A stretch of 64,000 nt of DNA from the NCBI RefSeq assembly GCF_000213175.1, contig NW_009799101.1, forward strand, positions 3,299,236 through 3,363,235. The letters run 5' to 3'. Origin of the DNA: Neurospora tetrasperma FGSC 2508. Lineage: Eukaryota > Ascomycota > Sordariomycetes > Sordariales > Sordariaceae. Position numbers and translations under genes: made by a program. The notes under the pieces are model-generated. The model saw nothing but the letters and a program-made list of their open reading frames with translations, was not told the origin of the DNA and did no database searches. Below are positions 34,180 to 45,891 of this stretch, piece by piece; the first letter of the stretch is position 1; each line of letters begins with the position of its first letter.

Positions 34180-36088
34180 GATCCTTTTTGTATCTTTGAT
34201 TTTTTATTCTTTTTTACCCATTTCAATCGCCCATCCTTTCTTTTTCTCTCATGTACGTATGATTTAAAGGTAAACTAGGTTGAAGTTGGATTCTAGCTGG
34301 AACTTTTTGGTTTTGCCTAGCTAGGTGAATTGGCCGCATTTGCGGTAGATGAGGCTGTGACGGATACACATATTTAAGGGGTGTTGTGTTGTCGTTTGGT
34401 ACTAGGTAAGTCAAAGGGGTAGCGCGAGCGCTGAAAGATAAGTACTTGTATGCAAGGAATGATGATGTTTGACACATATAATGTTGACGGCGAGTATTGC
34501 TGCTTATTATATCATTTCGTGCTGAGGGCATGAGAGTTTGGTACAATGTTCGAGCACAGGATGAAAACAACATGTCTGCCTTCCTACCTCCCTTGACTCC
34601 AAGTGGACTTGATATCTCGGAGTTGGAAACAATTCAAAGGCGTTGTATGTCTCATAGTTATCTTGATATCCCGAGGTATTGAAGAAAATAAGGTTGAAAT
34701 GTAAACCCCTTCCATTCAATAAATGCCTGTACGTCAGGCTAATATGATATACAATATCCATCAGCGATACCACCGGTTGGAGTACCCGGTGGTATCGGAT
34801 GATGTACTCGGGGAGTAGTAGCAGCATATTGCTTCTTGACAGGTTGCTTACCGATTACTTGTGTCTTTTGAGGTGAGAAGGGTAGCGAGATGACTCTCCC
34901 GGTAAGGGTATATGAGGGGGGTTGTTATCGTGGTTCATGGAGGCTGCAAAGGTACTTCTGTCCCCGAGATCTCACTCATCGTGTCGACAGCCAGGCGCGG
35001 CGCTCATGTGTTTATGAGATGTTTGCCTTCCTCTTCCTTGTCTTCAGTCATTGACCAGATCACATGCCAGGACGACATGATCGGTTCTGAATCTGTAATA
35101 GTGAGAGCAAGGCGACCCTTTCACGAAGCATGAAGGACATGGGAACTGGTCATAAGCTTCTATGCCCCCCTCCCACATAGTGTAGATGTTGCCTGTGTTT
35201 TGCCATCCGAACTCCGAACAAATGCCAGCGTTTGGCTCCCAAGCTACCAGGAGGAACCAGTGGTTCTCAGCCAGGTGTCCATTAGCTTACGCCAGCCGGA
35301 CATACTGAGTACATACCTTGATGGCGATGAAGACCGAGATCCAAAGCCAGTTTCCATCGTCGAGTCGTCCGAGATGATCGTCGATCGAGGAATAACTTCC
35401 AGGAAGAACATCGGCAGTTCATATCCACGAGCCGCTTAGTAATGTGATGGATCCAGTCTGGCTGACTCTTCATGTACACAGTAGAGTCCCGTGAAGTCGC
35501 GCGATTTTCGTGCGTCTCTGTCTTCGTAGGATGAATCATAAACAGATTCCGATATGTCCGAGCATGAGGCAGGTATGCAGACAGGCGGTGGCGTGGGTGA
35601 CCTAGTTCGATGTCTTCTCTTCAGGATATCGAAATCGCAAGAGTTCTCCAACTCCATGGCCCAGAAAATAGCACCAAAAGAGATGTGGAAGAATCCACAG
35701 GAAAACTTGCTCGCGGCCTCACACAGTGCCCGTCCATCTTGTCGCCGCCCAGCCAAGCGAGCCAGCCAACCAGCCCGGCACCATGTCCGACGACCGGCCG
35801 ATCCCCGGCATCCCAGAACCGAGCCCAGCTACCGGGCCCCGTTTGGTGGCTGGGGCGATGGGTGGGTACACGTGCAAGATGCGGCATTTGCCTTGTCCGC
35901 GTTCTCTGGCTGGGTCTTTCTTTGGCCGACATTCACGAAATCATCCACGCTCTCACGTGTTTTGTGCAGCTTCGGGAGTTAAAGATCCCGGATCCATCAG
36001 AAAAACTGGGATAAGCCAAGTCTCATGCGGATGTCTCCGCTGGATTGCCACGGGCCGATGACGGCGATGGTCGCCAAACATGTGAAGC

Positions 36089-36119
<31 letters not shown>

Positions 36120-37199
36120 GAAAGTTGGAAAGTTCCACAAGAAGCACGCAATACTGACGCGTTTTCACGTGGGGACTTCACAAGAGCTTGGCGGACGTGA
36201 TGTCTGAAAATCTTGAGGAGAAGCATGGCGCTTTGGTGAACTTTTTGGAAGGCATAAGATATGGATCTTAGAAGGGACGAATGAGATGAGGCGGAAATAG
36301 GGTTACGTACAGGATGAGCCTGGCTCTAGTGTAACTGTCGGGGACATTGAGTGAACAAGTGAGACTGTTTCTCGACTTCGAAATCGGATCCAGGGTTCCA
36401 AAATTCCAGTTTGATATTGGTTCGAATTCGGCTCTGATACTTTACTGCACAACGATATTGTTGAACCTCCGAGATTTTGCATTTTTCTTCTTTCTTCCCC
36501 CCAGGCCGACCGACATGAACCTGATGATTGGCAAAAGTATGTACCTTCCTCTCTGGAGCATTTCGGCCGATGCTTCAGTTCGGCTCCAGACAAGGAAACT
36601 AAAAATAGAAAAAGGTTTGGTTGATGTCGAGGGGACGTGACGGTGTATCAGAAGCTACCCTAGCAACCCTGCAATGTCATTAGTGTAGGTGATAAAATCG
36701 GTAGTGTACTGTACATATGTAGTTAACCCCAACCCGTATGCGTTGCCCCCCCACCCTTCGCCAACCTCAAGACATGGGGAGATGAACGACAAGCGATGTC
36801 GCCTTTCGCCCGAGTAAAGTTTGCCTCTGTATCTCACGGGGCATCCATAGTAGTATACACTACAAAACCTATCTGTTAGAGACTCATCACTGCACGCCAA
36901 GAAGCCTAGACAACCAGGACGCGTATACTGGAAGCCAAGCCCGATCATCAATCCCTTTAATGGTGAACATGTGACATTTTAGCGCGGCAGGGTAAACGGA
37001 TAATCGGTGGTCCCCCTTCTTAGAGGTTGACATTGTGAGGCATGGTGTACATGCAATACAAATACCTTGAAATCCCCAGGTTTTGCGGTACATGCGCTTT
37101 TGTCGCTGCTTGGGATGCGATGTAATTCATGTGGAGATACTCTCAAAATGAACCAATGGGCTCACCAGATAGCGCTGCTTGGCTGCGTCGACGAGTCGC
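34176..37199. other. Gene-poor interval, left part
   Basis: About 3 kb of ordinary composition with no frame I can support. Frames of up to 142 codons (35554-36014) lack domains or splice-linked continuation. It contains a hairpin (34765-34797), an A-rich tract (36090-36118) and TACACTA/TAGTGTA motifs at 35178, 36681, 36702 and 36856. Confidence 0.45.
34765..34797. repeat. Perfect 12-bp stem hairpin
   Basis: CGATACCACCGG at 34765-34776 pairs without mismatch with CCGGTGGTATCG at 34786-34797, leaving a 9-nt loop. There is no T-run after it, so it does not look like a terminator. Confidence 0.7.
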
Positions 37200-37568
37200 C
37201 AGGTAGTGCAACCGGATAATTCGACTGTGTTCGATTCTTAATCGACTGTGTAGCTTTTCGCGGGCTGCCCCCCCAAATTAGTGTTAGGGTTAGGCGTTAG
37301 GGTTAGTTCCGGGGGTGCAGGGGGCCGGCGAGAGGCCCCCGCGTATGCATGAGAGTTTATCGCTTTAGAAAAGGTGGTTTTGAGCTCTCGTTGTCGTGGC
37401 TCGAAGTGATGTCTTTTGGTGAATGTTTGGTGATGGTTGCTGCTGGGCCAGATGGATGCCCAGAAATGCCCAGCTTTCGGTCTTGGCTCTCACTTTGTAT
37501 GGGCTCCACACAGTCGATTAAGAATCGAACACAGTCGATTTATCCGGCTCGCAGGTAGTACAACCGGA
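37200..37568. mobile_element. Small TIR element (MITE-like) between direct repeats
   Basis: A 40-bp inverted repeat lies at 37212-37251 and 37508-37547 with one mismatch. Each arm holds two copies of TCGACTGTGT around TTCGATTCTTAA. A direct repeat CAGGTAGTRCAACCGGA flanks it at 37200-37216 and 37552-37568 (one mismatch). The roughly 256-bp interior has no transposase. It contains two pairs of TTAGGG units (37283-37306), a hairpin GGGGGCC/GGCCCCC (37320-37340) and another hairpin GCTGGGC/GCCCAGC (37442-37474). The 17-bp flanking repeat is longer than usual target duplications, so the mechanism is uncertain. It is not the 98-bp Neurospora element Guest as I remember it. Confidence 0.65.
37283..37306 (+). 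repeat. Interstitial telomere-type repeats (TTAGGG)
   Basis: GTTAGGGTTAGG followed after one C by GTTAGGGTTAG. TTAGGG is the Neurospora telomere unit. They lie inside the TIR element interior. Confidence 0.7.
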
Positions 37569-40084
37569 CGTAGAGGGTGGGGGACGCTAAGATGGACACA
37601 TTTTTACCGTTAAAGGGATGGATGACCCTCGACGTTGTGCTTGCGGATCCCCTAGAAACTTACACTACAACCTGTTATAACGCATGTTGGATGAGAACAG
37701 AACAAACCAATGCGAAACGGAACCCCCCAAGTCATAGCAGAGACATATTATTCCATTTCGACAGTGCTGGCTGCGAAAGGAAGTCTCGGCGATGTTTGCC
37801 AGTCTAGTGGCTCAAGACTATCCAGCTGGTACAGCAATAGTATTCCGGCGTGCAGTCTTTAGTGTGGCAAACGTACGGCTAGTTGCTGATGTTTGACTTC
37901 AGAACTCTCTTTGGTATCTTGTGTCGTTCCTTTTTCAGTCAGCCCGGCGGTGACGTATAGACGGATGCATAACGGATGCATAACCGGGGTTTTGGCTCGG
38001 GAGGAACAGCTCATGGCTGTTAGGTAGGTCTGTCTAACGTCTGATGGCATTCCTCGAGTGAACGACGACAGTGACAATGAAAGGCTGTAACTGTGAGTAA
38101 CCGTCTGGTCTATTTTTACCTTTTCTTTTCATCACTGATGGGATTTGATGCGCAAACAGGCCCATGGGTCAAGGTTCGTTAACCGCCCACGATACCATCA
38201 CGCACATCTACGGACTGCGACCCTATCTTTAGTGTACTGTGATAATCCATCACAGAGGCCTTGGCAGGATGACTGGGATTAACTTACTGACGGCAAAGTG
38301 CAAAAAAGGACGAGAATACAAAACTGAGATGGTTTGCGAAGCATGGCACGCAATCGAAAATTCTTTATCAAATACCAAGATCCAGGTCGGGAAGGTTGCC
38401 ATGACGATCGGATATAGAAGCATCTGGATCAGGCCTGATCAAGCGCTGATAGTGACTCGCAAATGGCTTTACTACGCCGTTGGCATGCTTTAACAAGATG
38501 AGCTATAGAATCCAGGGTACGGGGGATCAGGCGAGCCAGGCTCTCTGCTGTCTCTGTCACGCTGGTGAGCCATGGTTCAAGATGATCGCTGAGCCTCAAC
38601 CGAGTCGGGTTAATTTGCCGGCATGCAGGAGTCTCAGAACGGGAACAAGTCTCAGTCAGCGATGACAGAAGATGACCATACGTGTAAAAGCTCAGAAGTC
38701 CCTGCGTTGACGGTTGTTCGGTTATTGTCTCAAAGTACACTACTCCCCACCTTGGCGATCTTCAACGGGAACAGCGTCAATGTAAACATGGCAGACGTCC
38801 TGTTGATGGAATCAAGAGAGCATTTTCCTTGAAAAAAAAAAAAAGAAAAAGCTCCCGTCATCTTCGCGGTGTGTAAAAATGCTACGATGAACGGAGACCC
38901 GGCAATCGTACGGTCCACCGCTGCAGGTACGGCACCTTCAAAGGCACCACCAATCCGACCATCACCACCATCAGATGTCCCATCACCGCCGCCACCACGC
39001 CTGCCAATGGGAGGTTTTTGATTTGAGTGTACTTCGAGGGTAACCGAGCCCCCAAAGTCCCTCAGCTTTGCGAACCAAGCGATGCAATCCCAGTAGTAGG
39101 TGTGGGGTGAAGACACGGCATTGGATCGCTTCATTAGTATCATTTTAGTTTGCAGGTTTGCGGGTTGCGGGATCGGACTTCTACGGGAGTTGTTTGATTC
39201 ATGTAGACCAATGTGACAAGGTGCGAGCGCGGGCGGCAGTATCTGATCATCAACTCGATCAACGTCCCTCGACCTATGAACGGCATTTCAATGACACGAC
39301 AAAATTCGAGGGGGTGTGACAGGAACACGATGGATAGTCAGATACCGTTTTGCTGATATACTACCTCAAATTGTAAAGCTGTTATAGCAATGGCGGTGGT
39401 TATTCTCAAAGTAAATAGTAGAAAAACAAATAAAAGTTGAGAAAGATAAAAGACAAGAAAATTACCACAGTCGCGAGAAATCCCGAGATATTGGCGGGAC
39501 ACACCGTTCACCTTCATCTTTCAATGGCATCAAAGCATGGCAGTATTTCTTGGAGTTTCTATCCCTGATCGGCATTACGACTTTGCAAAGAGTTGGTTCA
39601 CCAGAAGAAAATATCTCTGCTCGGATTCTTAATGATGTCGAAAGAGAACGGAATTCAGAAACTCCCTCTTGTTTTTCCATCTCGATGGCCCAGACTGGAA
39701 GGTGTTTCTTCGCATAATCCTGTGGTCAACCAAATTCCTCGCACGACCTTCCCGATGCATATCCTTTTGTCGAAGAGCAGACCCTGCTGAAGATGAACGT
39801 CCTGCCATCCACTACAACTCCAGCCAAGGTATTCCACACCGAGGTGAGTTGTAGTACGGTATGCGGAAAGAAAAAAGACAGTAAGCAAAGGTCCCTGTAA
39901 CGCTTTTCACAGAGCAAGCGATTTTGATTGTACTGTGAATAGCACCACGCCGAAGAGGTGTGTGCTTGTGAGGTTCGGGTAACGCCGCCGTGTGATTCCC
40001 TACAACCATGCGGCCCATGCCACACACGGGCATCCAGCTTGATGATCAGCTAGCCGGCTGACGCCCAACAGGTCGTTGGATGTG
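37569..40084. other. Gene-poor interval, middle part
   Basis: About 2.5 kb without a supportable gene. TACACTA/TAGTGTA motifs lie at 37661, 38230 and 38737. An A-rich tract lies at 38832-38850. A Gly-rich minus-strand frame at 39143-38730 has low-complexity sequence only. Confidence 0.45.

Positions 40085-40142
<58 letters not shown>
40085..40142 (+). repeat. Poly(A) tract of 58 bases
   Basis: An uninterrupted run of A. No SINE- or LINE-like body is apparent on its 5' side, and no clear flanking duplication was found. Its length may vary between strains or be uncertain in assembly. Confidence 0.85.
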
Positions 40143-40144
<2 letters not shown>

Positions 40145-42327
40145 CATGGACATTGGATCTGATACTCCATAGGAACGTTGTAGTGTAGAACACCTTTCAG
40201 CTTCCTCAGGATCAGAACGGCATCCGGGAACCCACCTTTGAGCTCTCAACCACCGCTGTTGCATCACCATCAACGAGAAACCCCAAGTTCTGGGCCCAGC
40301 AAGGTGGTATCATCTGAGTATGAACGGCCGGCGCCCTGCAGAAAGAGAGATTTCATCTTTCCCCCAGCTGTACAGTCATACTGTGCCAAGGTTGTACAGT
40401 AGCTGCGGTGACTGGATGACTTACATGATAGTATCCTCCAATCCACCACTCTCGGCCTCGAATCATCAGATTATCAATCAAGAGGGATGCCATCGAACGA
40501 AAATAAGGTAAGAGCACTCACCGCCGATCCTTGCAAAATGGCAGTTGTGATATCCTTGGCACCCAAACTCCCAGGCTTCTTCATCCTCGTGGCTCGCCGC
40601 TGGCCGCATGTTCTCGGGCCTAGTTTGCTCGGCATGCTTAAAATTGGGGGACCGAAATAAAATTAAACAAAAAATCGCCCATCAGAGTGGCGCATACACT
40701 ACATACCAGAAATATTTGGATCCGGCTGTCATGGCTACCCCTTCCCTGCAGGCAGAAGGAGCATCACCGTAGCAATACATACCACCATGCGGCACGGGAA
40801 CGGTTGGATATTGCCCCAACCATCAACAGTCTGTGAGTCGTGCCAGTCAGTTTCTCTCGCATCCTAAAGTTATCAGCAGTCAAAGCTTTTCTTAGTTTCT
40901 CGCAAATGCTTCGAGGCCTCATCTCGTTCATGTACAATTTGCATGATATAGCTTACCATCTTCCTTCTGTGTGATTCTTTACAATATCTTGTAGATTTGG
41001 TGTCAGAGGAACATGCAGCAAGGAATCGACTTGCCTCATCAAGGCCCACTCTGTTCTGCCGCCGTCCATCATCATCTTTCTTCGGCTTGGCAACCAAACC
41101 AAGGCACCACTGAGAGAAGGCGGACCGTTCGATACATCTCACCCTGGCCGGGGACCATTTTATGTGGACCCTTGCCGACAATATAGCGGGCCATGAGGAA
41201 GGCCACGGGCTAACCCAGTGACTTGGACTGTGAAGGAGGAAGATTTTCTGATGTGATGAATGCCCTAACAACGGGTACCTTGAGATTGGCACTCCGTATA
41301 CTTTCAGATACGCTCAAACTGTACAATCCAATACTAGTGTACACTGGTTTGTTCGTTAGCGTGGGACTACTTGCAGGTTCAAATAGGGGAGAAATGTGTG
41401 ATCTAGAGGATATGATTGGTTCAAAATCAACAAAAAACGTAGAGTGAGAGAGAGCTTCAAAGAGCCTGAGCCTTCTCAGTAGTATCCCGGACACGATGCC
41501 CAAAAAGGAAACAGTTCCAGCGCTTTTCCAGGACTTACAATCGTCAAAGTCCACCGAACCAGACTTCGGAAAAATGTCTATCGAAGTGCCACACCAACAA
41601 TCATATCAGGGTTGGAATGTACCACCTATAAACTACACAGCTTCTATAATGGGGGCCATGGCCACACTTCGACGATTTACCAGCAGGCACTACACTACGT
41701 AAAAGTGTAGGTACGTACCTTTGTCCGTTTCCTCGCCCTATGGTGCACATCTACCGGTGGCACCCTCGAAAGCTACCGTGCTCTAGTGCAACTGTACTCC
41801 ATCAAGAGTCCATGTCCATCAGTGCCATCCCACCAGTTGAAATTCACCACTTACATGTCTGTGGGGTTGGCAGCTTTGTTGTCCCAGCCTGGTATGCCAG
41901 AACCCGTTCTCCAAGTACCCCCTACCCTTGCCTGCAGGCATGCTTGATGCGTGCGTTTTTGTTTCCCCATGGATTCGGTTCGGACGAAGCTCCAACTTCT
42001 CATTGCCCATGGACCATGCGGGGGACGCTCATTGTGTTGATCCTGGCAAAGGTCGATAGATGTGATCACCACCCTGATGGGTCTCTGTCTGTCTGTCAGT
42101 CTGTCTGACTGTTCGGCCGTGGCAAGGAGGATTGATATAAGTAGGACCTCTCCCGCCACTGACATCCGAGATATTGCTTTGTGTGTTCTCTGTATCCCTA
42201 ACCAGATATCCATATTCTGGGATAGAATATTGTCACACATTCTCCCTGTCTATCTATTTGATACCCCCAAATCACAGATTGTGTGTACTCCTTCAGTTGG
42301 AACATAAACACCAGACAACACAATACC
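40143..42327. promoter_or_regulatory. Gene-poor interval, right part, including the cat-3 promoter
   Basis: 2.2 kb upstream of the catalase start. Motifs TACACTA/TAGTGTA lie at 40181, 40695, 41335 and 41691. A short frame at 41256-41447 with a hydrophobic segment is not convincing. The last few hundred bases should hold the cat-3 promoter and 5' UTR; a pyrimidine-rich CTGTCTGTC run occurs near 42085-42110. Confidence 0.45.
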
Positions 42328-44615
42328 ATGCGTGTCAACGCTCTTCTACCGTTGAGCGGCCTTATTGGCACTGCTCTGGCGGCATGCCCCTTTGCCGACC
42401 CTTCTGCTCTTGGTCGCCGTGCCGAGGGCGGCGAGGTTGACGCCCGTCAGAGGTTGAAGGAGGTTGAGATTGACGACAACGGCGAATTCATGACAGCGGA
42501 TTTCGGCGGCAACATTGAGGAACAGTTCAGTCTGAAGGCTGGTGGCCGGGGCTCGACATTGCTTGAAGACTTCATCTTCCGTCAGAAGCTCCAGCACTTC
42601 GACCATGAGCGCGTATGTCTTCACTGCCATGGCCCAATTAGCATAAAGATTTCTAGCTAACGTATATCCGATACCAGATTCCCGAGAGAGTCGTTCATGC
42701 CCGTGGTGCCGGTGCCCACGGTATCTTCACCAGTTATGGCGACTGGTCCAACATCACCGCCGCCTCCTTCCTGGGCGCCAAGGACAAGCAAACACCGGTC
42801 TTCGTCCGCTTCTCTACCGTTGCCGGTTCCAGGGGTTCCGCCGACACTGCCCGTGATGTTCACGGCTTCGCCACGAGATTGTATGTTGACCACGTAACAA
42901 CCTTTCCCTTCACCTCTTGAGCAGGGCGTTAACTTGTATCCAGCTATACCGATGAGGGCAACTTCGATATCGTCGGCAACAACATTCCCGTCTTCTTCAT
43001 CCAGGATGCCATCCGCTTCCCCGACCTTATTCACTCCGTCAAGCCTAGCCCCGACAACGAGGTTCCCCAAGCCGCCACCGCCCACGACTCCGCTTGGGAC
43101 TTCTTCAGCTCCCAGCCCTCCGCTCTCCATACCCTCTTCTGGGCCATGTCTGGCAACGGTATTCCCCGCAGCTACCGTCACATGGATGGTTTCGGTATTC
43201 ACACCTTCCGTCTGGTGACCGAGGACGGCAAGTCCAAGCTCGTCAAGTGGCATTGGAAGACGAAACAGGGCAAGGCCGCTCTCGTCTGGGAGGAGGCTCA
43301 AGTTCTCGCCGGCAAGAACGCCGACTTCCACCGTCAGGATCTCTGGGACGCTATCGAGTCCGGAAACGCCCCTTCATGGGAGCTCGCCGTTCAGCTTATT
43401 GATGAGGACAAGGCCCAGGCTTACGGCTTCGACCTTCTTGATCCCACCAAGTTCCTTCCCGAGGAGTTCGCCCCTCTCCAGGTTCTCGGTGAGATGACCC
43501 TCAACCGCAACCCTATGAACTACTTCGCCGAGACCGAGCAGATCTCCTTCCAGCCCGGCCACATTGTTCGCGGCGTCGACTTCACCGAGGATCCCCTGCT
43601 GCAGGGTCGTCTCTACAGCTACCTCGACACCCAGCTCAACCGCCACAGGGGCCCTAACTTTGAGCAGCTCCCCATCAACCGCCCTGTCTCTGGCGTCCAC
43701 AACAACCACCGCGACGGTCAGGGCCAGGCTTGGATTCACAAGAACATCCACCACTACACCCCGTCTTACCTCAACAAGGGCTACCCCGCCCAGGCCAACC
43801 AGACCGTCGGCCGCGGCTTCTTCACTACCCCCGGCCGCACCGCGTCTGGCGTCCTGAACCGCGAGCTCAGCGCCACCTTTGACGACCACTACACCCAGCC
43901 CCGGCTCTTCTTCAACTCGCTCACCCCCGTCGAGCAGCAGTTCGTCATCAACGCGATCCGCTTCGAGGCCAGCCACGTCACCAACGAGCAGGTCAAGAAG
44001 AACGTTCTCGAGCAGCTCAACAAGATCTCCAACGACGTGGCCAAGCGCGTGGCCGTCGCGCTCGGCCTCGAGGCGCCCCAGCCCGACCCTACCTTCTACC
44101 ACAACAACGTCACCCGCGGCGTTTCCATTTTCAACGAGAGCCTCCCCACCATCGCCACCCTCCGCGTCGGCGTCCTCTCCACCACCAAGGGCGACTCCCT
44201 CGACAAGGCCAAGGCCCTCAAGGAGCAGCTCGAGAAGGACGGCCTCAAGGTCACCGTCATCGCCGAGTACCTTGCCAGCGGTGTCGACCAGACCTACTCC
44301 GCTGCTGACGCCACCGCCTTCGATGCCGTTGTCGTGGCCGAGGGCGCTGAGCGCGTCTTCAGCGGCAAGGGCGCCATGAGCCCTCTTTTTCCTGCTGGCC
44401 GTCCTAGCCAGATTCTTACTGATGGTTACCGCTGGGGCAAGCCCGTTGCTGCCGTCGGCAGCGCCAAGAAGGTGCTCCAGAGCATCGGGGTGGAGGAGAA
44501 GGAGGCTGGTGTTTATGCCGGTGCTCAGGATGAGGTTATCAAGGGCGTTGAGGAGGGCCTCAAGGTGTTCAAGTTCCTTGAGCGTTTCGCCGTTGATGGT
44601 GATGATGAGGAGTAA
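42328..44615 (+). CDS. cat-3: Catalase-3, secreted large-subunit haem catalase
   Basis: Decomposes hydrogen peroxide to water and oxygen. Large-subunit (clade 2) catalases are homotetramers, and CAT-3 of N. crassa is made in growing hyphae, is processed and is partly extracellular. Three exons: 42328-42612, 42678-42880 and 42944-44615; 719 residues, the known CAT-3 length. An N-terminal signal peptide is evident ([13 protein letters not shown] then ACPFADP), followed by a short propeptide. Catalytic H102 lies in [12 protein letters not shown] and distal N175 in VGNNIPVFF. The haem-ligand Tyr389 lies in RLYSYLDTQ. The C-terminal flavodoxin-like domain (about residues 570-710) starts near [21 protein letters not shown] recognise the sequence as N. 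crassa cat-3. Codon use is strongly biased to C-ending codons, as in highly expressed Neurospora genes. It stands after the longest gene-free interval of the window. Confidence 0.98.
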
Positions 44616-45891
44616 GTAGATTGGATACCAATGGAATGACCAAAGCGAGGAGGAAAGGGTAATGCTTAACGAGCTGATGATGAGAATTTGATGATTTGTC
44701 CGTTTTGGAAAACGAACAAGCGATCCATGGGGAGGTTGAGCTTTGGATCCAGGGGGTTAAACTTTTTGTACATATCTTTACCTACCAGTACTTAATCTGA
44801 AAGAAAAAAAAAGGGTACGAGATGCCAGAAATCCGAATCTTTGCTATTTGATGAGTTCGAAGAAGTAACGGCAACAATGCACCAACATGATGCGTCGCAG
44901 GAACTATGGGTCACGTGGATGGCTGCAGAATGAGTTGTCAAGTGGTTTCCGGCCTTTCCCCATCGAACTATTGGCTTGGGAATGGTTGTTGTTTTATTGA
45001 AGTCTCGTGATGTTCAGGTCATGGTGTCGTGGTGGTATTGTGTGTGCTTGCATGTCGCCCGTGGTCGTCCATGCTTCAGTAAAGGTGCGGACAGCGTCAA
45101 CTGAAGATCGCCGGTTGCACAACCAAAAAAGAGAGACCAAGATGTGTGTTACTGCTTTATCGTAATACCCGCCCTGGCCGTATGATCTCGATATTATGTT
45201 TGGTGTTGAAAAGATCAAGCACGCAGCTGAAGGAATAGATTAATGCAAGGTAAGTATCAACTTACCCGACAGTAGAGCTGTTGCCGCCGGCACTAAACAC
45301 GCCGCTGGGGCACCGCTTTGGGTCCACGTGTGCTGGGCTTAGGCGGAGCCCTCTGCACGTCTCCCGCTGCAACCGCGCCTATGGCCGATGACGTTAGCAG
45401 TCCCCTATCGCAGCAGCTGGAGATAAGGCTACCTAGAGGTACATGCGACAACGGGCAGCAACCATCAGGGTGCAGCTGACACACACCTAATTCAACACCT
45501 ATCACCTATCCCGTCCATCGCCATCCATCCCGACGTGTGCGCACGCTTTCATCCCGTGTCGCCGACGCATGATGGTTTGATCCTAATATCCCCGCGATTC
45601 TCCACCATCAAACCGTCGAATCAGACACATCAAACGGCGAACGGAATCAAGGCAGCCGACACCGGAAGTGGGTTGGATCGCGGAGGACGGTCAAGGCGAT
45701 TCACGAGTCGTGAACGCCAGTTGCACTCTTTTTAAGACGGACTTTCGACATTACAAGGACGCCGGCAGCATTGAATGTCGGCAGATCAGCCCAGTATTAG
45801 ACTTGGTCCCATACCGACAAGTTCCAGCGGAGATTCCAGACATCTCCAAGGGTCGACGACAGCTACCCGTGACAACGGACCACCAACTATC
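44616..45891. other. Intergenic region between cat-3 and the nucleoside transporter
   Basis: 1276 bp with the cat-3 3' UTR and the transporter promoter and 5' leader. No other gene is supportable. Confidence 0.45.

Noticed and set aside
35554-36014. Overlapping frames of about 140 codons in the gene-poor interval
   Set aside because: Several frames on both strands are open together, which reflects G+C-rich sequence without stops rather than coding.
36410-36435. tRNA B-box-like GGTTCGAATTC
   Set aside because: No A box or cloverleaf could be found around it.
37200-37568. Guest, the known small Neurospora TIR element
   Set aside because: Guest is, as I remember it, about 98 bp with other termini; this element is over 330 bp with 40-bp arms.
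43374-44102. 242-codon open frame antisense to cat-3
   Set aside because: It is a mirror of strongly biased cat-3 codons (Val/Leu/Gly-rich) with no independent features.
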